A DNA stretch of 47,553 nt from Planctomycetaceae bacterium (GCA_005778405.1 SXOA01000147.1:1-47553), one strand, 5' to 3'. Positions 33,978-42,150 are shown, numbered from the stretch's first letter. The notes: generated by a model not told the origin, from the letters alone. Numbers and translations are program-made.

Positions 33978-34274
33978 GAGTGATCCAATCCGCGGGGGTA
34001 GGCACCATGTCTCGACTCAGACGACACATCGGCACCGCCGAACTTGTTTTTAGACTGATCCGTGTATTACCTTTAGGCGGCACCGTTGGAGCCTATCACG
34101 CAGCTATGGGTTATCGCAACTCGCATTGGGAAGAACAACGGGAGCAGGTCCAGATACAAGCGGAAGAGAAAAGGGGACGGGAGTCGTTTGCTACAAATCA
34201 ACGAATGTGAGTTCCCTCATCGGGATACGACAACCTCAACCGCCGGGCCACGACAGCGTACCCTCCCGTTGGGC

Positions 34275-34298
34275 CATGCCGACTTCCAGCCCCGCGGA
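34275..34298. repeat. Direct repeat copy 1 (CATGCCGACTTCCAG type)
   Basis: A 24-nt sequence that recurs in the same orientation at 37474-37497 with two C/T differences. The pair brackets the haloperoxidase gene and both pseudogenes. Confidence 0.6.
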
Positions 34299-34369
34299 AC
34301 GGCGAAGGTTTCGGCGCGGCGAGTTTCCCACGCAGAGGCACACTGACGGGCTGTCGCAGTAGCCCAGGA

Positions 34370-34416
34370 ACGGGGTCGGGAAGGATTTTCGCGGCGAAAA
34401 CTCTTCCTGACCCCGT
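34370..34416. repeat. 47-bp near-perfect palindrome
   Basis: Arms 34370-34392 and 34394-34416 pair at 20 of 23 positions around one base (ACGGGGTC...GACCCCGT at the ends, TTTTCGC/GCGAAAA at the tip). The outer part resembles the 'CCTGACCCC' tract between flgF and flgG (14843-14868). Confidence 0.7.
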
Positions 34417-34450
34417 CTCGTGCTGCCGGCGGGTTACATGTCGACTGGCT

Positions 34451-34642
34451 TCATGAGTTGAGCCAGCACTTCTGCCCGCGAGGCAATCCCGGCGCGCCGG
34501 GATCGGCAGCACTGGGCTTGGCAACCATTGGAAGAGTCTCTTCGCAGTTACGTGTATGCGCCCGCCAAAGAGCCCACAGGAGGCCGGCGAAGATGACGGT
34601 CAGCCAAAACACGGCGTCCATCGTCTGGAGATTTTCGGACAT
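34451..34642 (-). CDS. Possible small single-pass membrane protein
   Basis: 63 aa from the ATG at 34642 (MSENLQTMDAVFWLTVIFAG). One transmembrane helix (~10-27) is followed by a short basic tail. The C-terminal residues (GAPGLPRGQKCW) are encoded by an ATCCCGG/CCGGGAT palindrome, so the end may have been altered by a repeat. There is no clear ribosome-binding site and no known family; it could be spurious. Between it and the haloperoxidase gene, a hairpin with a T-run (AACTCG...CGAGTTTTTT near 34753-34777) has no obvious gene to serve. Confidence 0.3.
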   Translation of the reverse strand: MSENLQTMDAVFWLTVIFAGLLWALWRAHTRNCEETLPMVAKPSAADPGAPGLPRGQKCWLNS

Positions 34643-34863
34643 GGTAGCGCCCAAGAGAATTCCCTGCCACGCAAACATACGTCACGGGCCAGCGTGCTGC
34701 CGGATGTGCCTTAGCCCGTATTTCTCACCACGGATGGAAAACAGGCAAACTCGTTTTCCCCGAGTTTTTTGCCTGGCTCCACTCGTTGGGATGAGGCACT
34801 CTCAACACCGTGGCTCACAAGGAATGGTTCACCGACGGTTGGTTCGCCGCAGTAAGCGACCGC

Positions 34864-36387
34864 TCAGGGCCGGACCTTGGCCGTCCCGTCGAAATAAGCC
34901 TGATACTTCGGCCAACTCCAAGTGGCGATCTCCCGGCCTACCTTCAGGCCGACGTTGTTGTCTATCGGGATGTGGTATCCGCCCAGCGCGCGCGAGAGGG
35001 CCGCCATTTCAGCCGTAGCGCTCCAAGTTGGCAGGTCCAGCTGCACCACGCTCCCGGCTTCCTTTTCCGTCAGCTCACAGTGCCGACGACTCTCCGCAAA
35101 GCCGTACTTGTCGCTGCCCGTATAGAGCTCAAGCATTTTCGAGCAAGCTCCGCTGACCGTCGCATGGCCGCTGGTGTATCCGGGGAACGGAGGGGTGATG
35201 AATGACATGGGGGAATACGGATGCCAGTCTTCGGCCGGCATTTCCTTGACGCCACCTTCTACTCCAGCCCAGCCCTTGATCTTCTTACCTTTGTAGTAAT
35301 GCCGAATTAGCGTCCATGGGCGCGACGAATCGTAACAGCGCTTGGTTTCCCAGCAGGAGATAAATGCGTCCGAGGCCACGTTGGCAATCACAAAGTAGAG
35401 CTTCACATCCTGGTCGAGCGAGTGCTTGTCGCGGCGGGAGACATCTTGGGCGAATCGCAGCCAGTGTCCCGACTGTCCCGTCGAGCGCGGACCATCGCGC
35501 ATGAACTCCACGACGGCTTTTTGTTCGTTGGTGAGTGTCTGATTGTAAGTCAGGGCTTGATCCGTCTCTCTTCTTAGGGTCGCATCATCGGTCGTCGTCT
35601 TCGGCGGCGGACCGGGGCGAAACTGAGCGCTGGTTTCCAGCGCAAACGGCTTCACGCGGTACCAATGTGGAGTGAGAAAGCCGGGCGTAATATGCTTGCC
35701 GTCGGGGAGCGTGAAAGTGATGGGTTGCCAGCGATCTGGATCGATCACTTTGTCGGGGAGATTCACGGGCTGATAGTAGGTGTAATCGGTGTAGGGCTGG
35801 CCGTCGCCGCCGGCTTCATTACCAAGTTGATTCGCGCCGTCATTCTTGCGGTATTCGATCACCGCCTGAGCGGCGAGATTTCCGATTCCCTCGGGCCGTT
35901 TCGGATCGGTCGAGACCAGATTCGGATCGTACCCCATCTTTTTCATTTCAGCGGTCAGGAAGTCACGGGACTCCGGATAGACGAACAGCAGCGCCCGATA
36001 GGAGGCATAACTGATCGCAGTTTTCTTGTTGTCCAGCGTGTGTTCCGCACGGGGCCTGCGGAGGCCCCCCCCCAGGCGAGAGCCGACGGCCTGGGGGTCA
36101 TACGCGGCCCAGGCGTCGTACATGGCCGTGGCCCAAATGGCGAGAGTCCGCGAGACGATCGTCGGGCGAGCTCCATAGCGATCGACGTCTCGGGCCGTCG
36201 CTTCCTCGGCGATATCGAGCCAAATATAGGCGAGAGAGACGTGGGACTTGTCCTCGATCGGCAGGAACTTGTGCAGCGGTTTTCCCGCCGGCGATTTCTC
36301 TTTCTCCGCGGCAGTTATGCCGGCGGGAACGCTCCCGAGCAGCAGGGCGGTCATGAGGGCCAGGATCAGCTTCAAGTCGCAGATCAT
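34864..36387 (-). CDS. Vanadium-dependent haloperoxidase-like (PAP2 superfamily) secreted enzyme
   Basis: 507 aa with a signal peptide (LKLILALMTALLLGSVPAGITA). The vanadate/phosphate pocket is complete by motif: WETKRCYDSSRPW (Lys349, Arg356), PPFPGYTSGHATVSG (Ser406-Gly407-His408), and SRALGGYHIPID (Arg466, His472). The spacing Lys-x6-Arg-Pro and Arg-x5-His fits vanadium chloroperoxidases and their bacterial relatives, which oxidise halides with hydrogen peroxide. Related acid phosphatases share the pocket, so activity needs testing. Several such homologues are known from planctomycetes and other marine or soil bacteria. It stands alone in repeat-rich DNA between two copies of a 24-nt direct repeat. 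Confidence 0.88.
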   Translation of the reverse strand: MICDLKLILALMTALLLGSVPAGITAAEKEKSPAGKPLHKFLPIEDKSHVSLAYIWLDIAEEATARDVDRYGARPTIVSRTLAIWATAMYDAWAAYDPQAVGSRLGGGLRRPRAEHTLDNKKTAISYASYRALLFVYPESRDFLTAEMKKMGYDPNLVSTDPKRPEGIGNLAAQAVIEYRKNDGANQLGNEAGGDGQPYTDYTYYQPVNLPDKVIDPDRWQPITFTLPDGKHITPGFLTPHWYRVKPFALETSAQFRPGPPPKTTTDDATLRRETDQALTYNQTLTNEQKAVVEFMRDGPRSTGQSGHWLRFAQDVSRRDKHSLDQDVKLYFVIANVASDAFISCWETKRCYDSSRPWTLIRHYYKGKKIKGWAGVEGGVKEMPAEDWHPYSPMSFITPPFPGYTSGHATVSGACSKMLELYTGSDKYGFAESRRHCELTEKEAGSVVQLDLPTWSATAEMAALSRALGGYHIPIDNNVGLKVGREIATWSWPKYQAYFDGTAKVRP

Positions 36388-36648
36388 CGAACTGTTCCCG
36401 GGTGGCTGTTTTTCGTTCCGACGTAGGGTTTCCGCCTAGTAGGAAACCTGTGCCGGCAAAAAGGACGAAATATCAGTTTAATTACTTTTATCGCTGTTTG
36501 AAACCACTTTATGGGGCAGGCCTTGCGGGGGGGTGCGAAGGAACTAATGCCCTCTCGAACTACGGCTGCGAAAGCAGTCGGTTCGCGCATACCGGCGGCA
36601 TTGATAACGGTCTTGACTCTGGATGGTCAGTCGGGAGAGCGTTGAAAT

Positions 36649-37035
36649 GTGCGACGAGGGTGCGGCAAGGAGCAAAACCCGGCGGTCCAAGCGGGTCTCT
36701 TGCTGCAGCACGTGGCGAGCACCGTCGATCACTACTCGTACTCCCTGAATCCCAACATGCCCAATTGCGGAATCGGCGACGCGGGAATGTGCCTGGCCCA
36801 AGGAGAGGGCTGCTGCACCGACCTCAACTCCTTGTTCATTTCGCTGGCTCGAGCCAAGGGCATTCCCGCCCGACTGAATATGGGTTACCGCTTGCAGGAA
36901 AAGAAAGTTGGCCACGATCGCTGTCACCTACAGCAGGTCGCGGATGGAACATTTCATGAGGTTCTCCGGATAGTGACTTGTACGCGGGACGGCTCAGCGA
37001 CCCCCAACCACGGGCAAGCCATAGCGTTTCGGTAA
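36649..37035 (+). pseudogene. Transglutaminase-like domain remnant
   Basis: About 128 codons. The stretch QHVASTVDHYSYSLNPNMPN, CGIGDAGMCLAQGEGCCTDL and NSLFISLARAKGIPARLNMG matches the core of secreted bacterial transglutaminase-like proteins, including the catalytic Cys (in GCCTD). Normal members continue with a 'YRCWVEYYVPGYGWVPVD' segment carrying the His and Asp. Here the match fades right after GYRLQEKKVGHD, and a short unrelated tail leads to a stop. The N-terminal signal and upstream domain are also missing. I read it as a decayed fragment, truncated at both ends. It overlaps the end of the minus-strand pseudogene. Confidence 0.6.
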
Positions 37036-37394
37036 GCGTCACGAAGATGTCTTTCATGAATTGCCGACACCCACAAATCGATATCTTCTCTCCGGAATAG
37101 TGAAATTATCTCTCCGTGAGCAACAAGGCGAGGGCAGAAACGTCCTGGAACGATGTCCACACTTTTCTTTTCAATTGCTACAGAAGCAAGTTGCACTTTG
37201 AGCGATTCGAATTGTTCATCGTATGAATCAGGCGAAGCGCTTCTGGATGCGGAAATCTCCAATAATAGGCGGCTTTCTTCTGCCTAGTGAAAAACTGCCC
37301 ACCGCCGCAAGTAATCAATCCTACCCACCACGGCCCCCAGCACGACGCACACGAGCGTGACCACAATCATCAGGCTCCCTAGACTGTACTTCAT
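36954..37394 (-). pseudogene. Membrane-anchored hypothetical gene broken by one in-frame TAG
   Basis: The ATG at 37394 starts MKYSLGSLMIVVTLVCVVLG, then AVVGRIDYLRRWAVFH, and a TAG stop at 37284-37286. This N-terminus is typical of a large group of small planctomycete proteins ('MKxSLRSLMIVV'). Reading on in the same frame past the TAG gives AEESRLLLEISASRSASPDS and continues open to 36954, for 146 codons in all plus the final stop. A single C-to-T change (CAG to TAG, codon 37) would explain it. The downstream part has no start codon of its own except a TTG. It is either a recent pseudogene or a gene with stop readthrough. Confidence 0.6.
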
Positions 37395-37473
37395 GAGAGT
37401 ATTCTAGTCGGTGGCGCATGCAAAAACCCTGGGAATTCTTCCCAGGGCCAAGACTGTTTACGGTTCGCCTGGG

Positions 37474-37497
37474 CATGCCGACTTCCAGTCCCGTGGA
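37474..37497. repeat. Direct repeat copy 2 (CATGCCGACTTCCAG type)
   Basis: 22 of 24 positions match the copy at 34275-34298, same orientation. It is followed by GAGCGTGGGAAC, half of the palindrome type seen at 13809. Confidence 0.6.
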
Positions 37498-37520
37498 GCG
37501 TGGGAACAAAGGGCGAATCG

Positions 37521-39317
37521 CTAGGACGACAAAACGTCGAGCCACTTGTCCTTGGAACGAGTGCTCGACCATTCTTGCAGGATGGCGAGCAGGGCGGCTG
37601 CGTCGTGATCCAGGCGGGTCGTGCCGCCGTGCAGCAGATCGCTGTCGGTTCCGTCGGGGAACATGTCGTCCCCCAGGCCGCCGATGAGCATGTCCAGGCC
37701 GTCGCCGCCGTAGAGCCAGTCATTGCCGTCCCCTCCCAGGACCAGATCGTTCCCAGTCCCGCCGCATATAATGTCGTTGCCGCTGCCGCCAAAGATTACG
37801 TCGTCGCCGTCGAGACCTTTCAGGTAGTCGTTCCCTTTGCCGCCGTCCAGGTAGTCGTTGCCGCGGTTCCCTTCCAGGCGGTCATTTCCGTCGCCGCCGA
37901 TGAGCAGGTCCCGACCCGAGCCGCCGATCAGCATGTCGTCGCCGTCTTCGCCATAGACTTCCACGGCCAGGCTCACGCGGGGATCGATGCCGACCACATC
38001 GTTTCCGTTGCCGCAGAAGACCTTGACATGGCCGCCGGGTGCCGGCGTGTAGGGGCCCGTGCCGAAATTGCTCCGCCAGACCATATAATCGCCGCTGTTG
38101 CTCGCGGGGAGGACGAAGATGCGGTCCGCAAGCGACGTGCCGTGAATGACTAGGTCGCCGTTCACGATGGCCACGGGAGGCAGGGCTTCGGCAATATCGG
38201 TGAGGTTTACCGTCATGACCGCGGAGCCGCTGAGGGCCGGGTTGCCGTTGTCCGTGGCGGTGACGGTCAACTGGAAGACGGGGTTGGTTTCGAAGTCGAG
38301 CGGAGCGAGCGCCGCCGTGGCGATTTGCCCGGTCAGGGGATTGATCGAGAACGCGCCGCCGAGGTTGCCGCCCGTGATGGCGTAGGCAAGCTGCTGGCCG
38401 GCGTCCGCGTCGCTGCCCAGGACGACTCCGACGGCCATGCCGACGGCGGAGTTCTCGACTAGGCTGAAGGTTGCCGCGGTCACCACTGGAGCATGGTTCT
38501 CCGCGGGCTCCGCAGCGAGAAGCTCCTGGGCGATGACGCGGCCGAACTCAAGGGCGCTGTCGTAGTTCTCGGCCGTAATGATGCGACCATCAACAACCAC
38601 GTCGTCAGCGACGGTTGCCGGATTGCCGATGGCACCGGACCGGGCGGGAGTGGTCGCTCCGTTGGCAATGGCCTGGACGTTCTGCATGAGCTGCCCAGCC
38701 GAGTAAGTCTGCCCGTTATAGGTGCCGGCCGGCGAGCCGAGCCAGGGAACAGCGACCTGGTGACCGCTGATGGGGCTAACTCCATCGACCCGGGCCCAAG
38801 CCAGCACGGTCACGCCGTGGCAGATTGCCGCGACATGCTTGCCTTGGTCGGTGAAATCGTCAATCAGCCCGTTCACGACCGCTTTCGTCGCCAGGTCGCC
38901 GTTGTAAAGTGAGTTTTGATAAGTGCCTGGGTACGCATATTGATACATCGACGAACCCCAACCCCCGACAAAAACGACGGCGGAGTAGTCCGATGCCTGG
39001 GCCGAGTCGAGCCTTAGCTCGGGGGTGATGATGCCGCTGGTGGCACCTTGACCGGAATTGTAATGGGGGGTGCTGGGTAGCGTGGTCGTGGCGGCCACAT
39101 CCACTTCCAGGCCGGCCGCTTCCAGGCTGAGGCGGGTGTCGTTGTACTCCTGGTAGTAGAAGTCCTGCTGGTCGGCGATGACCATTAGCACCGGCAGCGG
39201 GTCGGCAGTCATCACTTCGCGGCGTTCCAGGCACTCGGGGGCGGACAACCGGCGGGGCCTCTGGCGAAGTGGTTGTAAATGACTGTGGCCAAACAGCTTG
39301 CTGAGGAACTTTCGCAT
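37521..39317 (-). CDS. Secreted DJ-1/PfpI-cadherin-RTX protein
   Basis: 598 aa. A basic N-terminus with RRLSAPECLERREVMTA resembles the 'LExR' leader common before planctomycete exoproteins. Residues ~40-270 are a DJ-1/PfpI (class I glutamine amidotransferase-like) domain: LPVLMVIADQQDFYYQEY, SAVVFVGGWGSSMYQYA, the nucleophile elbow HVAAICHGVTVLAW (Cys166, His167) and VVVDGRIITAENYDSALEFG. A cadherin-like repeat follows (ENSAVGMAVGVVLGSDADAG ... DFETNPVFQLTVTATDNG). After a linker, ~455-560 holds RTX nonapeptides (GGxGxDxLxGGxGND), which bind calcium. It follows the kinase gene by 80 nt on the same strand, and the kinase carries a related DJ-1/PfpI domain. Confidence 0.88.
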   Translation of the reverse strand: MRKFLSKLFGHSHLQPLRQRPRRLSAPECLERREVMTADPLPVLMVIADQQDFYYQEYNDTRLSLEAAGLEVDVAATTTLPSTPHYNSGQGATSGIITPELRLDSAQASDYSAVVFVGGWGSSMYQYAYPGTYQNSLYNGDLATKAVVNGLIDDFTDQGKHVAAICHGVTVLAWARVDGVSPISGHQVAVPWLGSPAGTYNGQTYSAGQLMQNVQAIANGATTPARSGAIGNPATVADDVVVDGRIITAENYDSALEFGRVIAQELLAAEPAENHAPVVTAATFSLVENSAVGMAVGVVLGSDADAGQQLAYAITGGNLGGAFSINPLTGQIATAALAPLDFETNPVFQLTVTATDNGNPALSGSAVMTVNLTDIAEALPPVAIVNGDLVIHGTSLADRIFVLPASNSGDYMVWRSNFGTGPYTPAPGGHVKVFCGNGNDVVGIDPRVSLAVEVYGEDGDDMLIGGSGRDLLIGGDGNDRLEGNRGNDYLDGGKGNDYLKGLDGDDVIFGGSGNDIICGGTGNDLVLGGDGNDWLYGGDGLDMLIGGLGDDMFPDGTDSDLLHGGTTRLDHDAAALLAILQEWSSTRSKDKWLDVLSS

Positions 39318-39397
39318 GACTCTTCTCCTGGTTGAATGGAAAACATGGTTTCGACCTGGAGAATAAATGGGAGCAGCGGGGGAAACCTTTCAGGGAT

Positions 39398-41425
39398 TTA
39401 GGGATTTTTTGCAGGAATGGATTCCAGTAACAGCCGGGCGAAGGCCGGGCCGGCTCTGTCGTCCTGGCCGGTAATGACATTGCCGTCGCGTACAGCGGGA
39501 TTGACATCAGCCACGCACCCAAATTCCTCGTACTGGGCTTTGAGAAACGTGCTGCGGGCCACGCGCAGATCCTTGCGAAAATACCCGTGATGGGACAGAA
39601 CTTCTTGCCCTTTGCAAATTGCGGTGACAAGTTTACCGCGGTCAGCGAAGTCGCGAATCAAGCGTGCGGTCGCGTCTCTTTGAAACTCCGCTGTGTTAGC
39701 CCCGCAAAAGATAATAGCGTCATAGTCCAGGGCTGAGATTTTGTCTTGGCCAATGACCAACTCAGGGGACACGCTGGAAACTCCCGTATCCCAGTTGTTA
39801 CAGGGTCCACTTTCCGTAGACGCGACCGTGACGGAGGCACCCGCAGAGAGTATCGGCATAACTTTGTGAAAGTCCGGCGCGTATATTCCATTATGGGGCA
39901 CGCAGAACAGCACGCGCGGTTGATTGGATTGGGGTTGGCTTGACACGGTCGCTGGGCTGGCCGTTGAAACAACGGGTCCAGACTTCGTCGCAACGGGGGA
40001 TGCATTTGCGATTTCCTTTGTCTGAACCGACTTCGCCGGCTTGTCCCTTCCAAAGAACTTCCCCGCTCCCCAGACGGCGAGCACGCCCAAGAGCAAGCAG
40101 CAGGCGATGGCGGCCGCAATGGCGATGGGCCGTTTGTTTTCGGCGAACCAGTCGGAAATATCTCCCGACGAATCAGGACTTCGTGGCGGGGAAGAATTGG
40201 AAGTGGATGAATTCACTGGGATCGCCGGTCCCGCCGGAATGGCGGCCAGGTCAATCCCCGCGAAAAAGTCGTCGGCCGGCTTCAGCTCCTCGAGTTTGGG
40301 CTGAGAGGCCCCAGTACCCTTCAGCACGGCGCTCAGATCCTTGGCGATATCCGCCGGCGTCTGGTAGCGCTCTTCCGGTTTCTTGGCCATCATCCGCAGG
40401 ACGATGCGGGAAACCTCGGCGGGAACGTCCGTCCGCTTGAGCCCAACAGCAGTGGGCGTTTCGTGCATGTGGGAGGCCAGCTTCTGCATCACGTTTCCCT
40501 TGGGAAAGGGGGGCTGGCCGGTGAGCAGGAAATAGAACGTGCAGCCCAGGCTGTAGATGTCGGCCCGAATGTCCGCGCTGCGGGAATCGGCGGCTTGCTC
40601 GGGGGCGATGTAATCGGGGGTTCCCAGAATCATGCCGGCGGTGGTGGCGTCGGCCGGCGAATCGGGGCCCAGTGAAACAGTCTGCGTTTCGGTCGCGACC
40701 AGCTCTCGCGCCAGCCGGGCCAGGCCGAAATCCAGAATCTTGAGCTGTCCCTTGCGGGTCACCATCAGGTTGGCGGGCTTGATGTCGCGATGCACCATCC
40801 CCTTGTCGTGGGCGTGCTGCAAGCCGAGCGCCGCCTGGCGGATCAGTGAGCAGGCTTGCGGAATCGTCGGCGGCCCTTGTTTGGCAATCAGCCGATCCAA
40901 GCTGACCCCTTCGACGAATTCCATCACTAGAAAGTGCAGCTCGCCAGCCTGCTCGGCGTCGTGCGCCGTGACGATGTTGGCGTGCGCGAGCCGGGCGGCT
41001 GTTTTGACCTCACGGCGGAACCGCTCCACCGCCTGGGGGTTGGCCGTGAACGAACGGCTGATGACTTTGAGCGCGACCTGGCGCTCCATCAGACGATGCT
41101 CCGCCTTGTAGACCGTTCCCATTCCCCCGATGCCGACGAGCCCGAGGATTTTGTATCGCGGATGGTCGGTAAGCTCGGATGGAACGGCGCTGTTTGAGTT
41201 GTCACTGCGGGGCGTGGTCGCTTCTCCCGCCCGGAAGGCCTCGGTGGCCGCTTCGCGGGCCATTTGCACCAGCGTGTCTTCCGGCACATTTTCCAGCACC
41301 TGGCAGCAGGAATCGCACTGGGCGATATGCCGCTCGACCACAGCCATCTCCTGCGCCCCCAGCCGGCCGTGGGCGAAGGAACGGAGCTCGGCGGACGAGG
41401 GATGGTCTTTGAGTTCGGTTGGCAT
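39398..41425 (-). CDS. Transmembrane Ser/Thr kinase with N-terminal zinc finger and C-terminal DJ-1/PfpI domain
   Basis: 675 aa from the ATG at 41425. Domains: an anti-sigma-like zinc-finger motif (HxxxCxxC in VERHIAQCDSCCQVLE, residues 33-40). Then a Hanks kinase at ~90-370 with GIGGMGTVYKAEH, VALKVI (Lys120), MVHRDIKPANLM (Asp214), ILDFGLARL (Asp232) and GTPDYIAPEQ. One transmembrane helix follows (~431-457, IAIAAAIACCLLLGVLAVWG), and an outer DJ-1/PfpI domain (~503-670) with KLVTAICKGQEVL (Cys604). The catalytic His that normally follows this Cys is Lys605. The zinc finger and the neighbouring sigma factor suggest that the cytoplasmic part holds or phosphorylates the sigma factor. The outer domain would then sense an envelope signal. 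Confidence 0.9.
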   Translation of the reverse strand: MPTELKDHPSSAELRSFAHGRLGAQEMAVVERHIAQCDSCCQVLENVPEDTLVQMAREAATEAFRAGEATTPRSDNSNSAVPSELTDHPRYKILGLVGIGGMGTVYKAEHRLMERQVALKVISRSFTANPQAVERFRREVKTAARLAHANIVTAHDAEQAGELHFLVMEFVEGVSLDRLIAKQGPPTIPQACSLIRQAALGLQHAHDKGMVHRDIKPANLMVTRKGQLKILDFGLARLARELVATETQTVSLGPDSPADATTAGMILGTPDYIAPEQAADSRSADIRADIYSLGCTFYFLLTGQPPFPKGNVMQKLASHMHETPTAVGLKRTDVPAEVSRIVLRMMAKKPEERYQTPADIAKDLSAVLKGTGASQPKLEELKPADDFFAGIDLAAIPAGPAIPVNSSTSNSSPPRSPDSSGDISDWFAENKRPIAIAAAIACCLLLGVLAVWGAGKFFGRDKPAKSVQTKEIANASPVATKSGPVVSTASPATVSSQPQSNQPRVLFCVPHNGIYAPDFHKVMPILSAGASVTVASTESGPCNNWDTGVSSVSPELVIGQDKISALDYDAIIFCGANTAEFQRDATARLIRDFADRGKLVTAICKGQEVLSHHGYFRKDLRVARSTFLKAQYEEFGCVADVNPAVRDGNVITGQDDRAGPAFARLLLESIPAKNP

Positions 41426-41513
41426 GGCACGGCTCCTTGGATAGCGAAGGCCCAGTTCATCATACTGACCCAAGGTAAATGGTGCCTGATTGGCGAACCT
41501 TTCAGAGATTTTG

Positions 41514-41565
41514 CTTAGCCGCCGCGCCCTCGCGGCGCAACTCCCGCGTGGGCGCGGGGGCTAAG
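41514..41565. repeat. CTTAGCC...GGCTAAG element copy 1
   Basis: A 52-nt inverted-repeat element between the sigma-factor gene and the kinase gene. It starts CTTAGCCGCCGCG, ends GGGGGCTAAG, and has GC-rich internal stems. A second copy is at 44895-44945. Confidence 0.75.
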
Positions 41566-41568
41566 CTC

Positions 41569-42150
41569 TCATTCCAGCAGCCCCTGGGCCTCTTGCCGCA
41601 GGCGGGCTAATACGCGGGATTTCGCGATGAATACGACGTTGGTGGTCACTTTCAGCTCGCGGGCGACTTCGGCCGCGGAGAGGCCGTCGAGAGCGAACCG
41701 CTGAAAGGCCTGCCAGGTTACCGGCTCGAATTGCGGGCGTAGCAGCTCCAGCAGCTTGCGGGTGACGTGCCGGTCGTGGTCCTGGTTCCAGATTTTCGTC
41801 AGGCCGCTGGCGGGGTCTTCGAGCTGGGCGAGAAGCTCCTGAAAATCGCTGTCACCAGTGGCGGTCGGGCGATGCTTGCGGCTTCGCCAGAAGTCCCGCA
41901 GGCAATTGACGGTGATCGTCCGGAGCCAGTTGCGAAACGCCCCCTCCCGCCGATTATGCTCAAACTCCGGCAGCCGGCGGATTACGACGGCCAACACCTC
42001 CTGCGAAATGTCGTCGCTGTCCGCTTCCCGCACTTGATGCCGCCGCAGCCAGTTCTGAATCAGGGGCGTATAGATCTCCACCAGGTTCTGCCACGCCGTG
42101 TCCTTGGGATCGGCTCGCAGGCGTTCCAGGAGGCTGAGGGAGGTGGACAT
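41569..42150 (-). CDS. ECF-like sigma-70 family RNA polymerase sigma factor
   Basis: 193 aa. Region 2 is seen in LVEIYTPLIQNWLRRHQVRE with DSDDISQEVLAVVIRRLPEF and REGAFRNWLRTITVNCLRDF. Region 4 is seen in QRFALDGLSAAEVARELKVT with VVFIAKSRVLARLRQE, a helix-turn-helix. The ATG at 42150 (MSTSLSLLERLRADPKDTAW) matches the common planctomycete ECF start; longer frames upstream overlap the divergent PLP-enzyme leader. Sigma factors of this type next to Ser/Thr kinases are a recognised planctomycete arrangement (ECF groups linked to STKs). The kinase gene follows 143 nt later on the same strand, beyond a repeat. Confidence 0.9.
   Translation of the reverse strand: MSTSLSLLERLRADPKDTAWQNLVEIYTPLIQNWLRRHQVREADSDDISQEVLAVVIRRLPEFEHNRREGAFRNWLRTITVNCLRDFWRSRKHRPTATGDSDFQELLAQLEDPASGLTKIWNQDHDRHVTRKLLELLRPQFEPVTWQAFQRFALDGLSAAEVARELKVTTNVVFIAKSRVLARLRQEAQGLLE

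Larger units (their letters stand above)
33978..34450. other. Intergenic region with palindromes, no supported gene
   Basis: 473 nt. It contains a fragment of the ftsY-type repeat (near 34070-34083), one copy of the CATGCCGACTTCCAG direct repeat (34275-34298) and a 47-bp near-perfect palindrome (34370-34416). The short open frames here are made of repeat sequence. Confidence 0.55.

Noticed and set aside
34458-35018. Plus-strand open frame of 186 codons
   Set aside because: Covers a palindrome and the 3' end of the haloperoxidase on the other strand; no family features.
37640-37960. Regular GC-rich repeats as a possible structured DNA array
   Set aside because: They encode RTX calcium-binding nonapeptides in frame.
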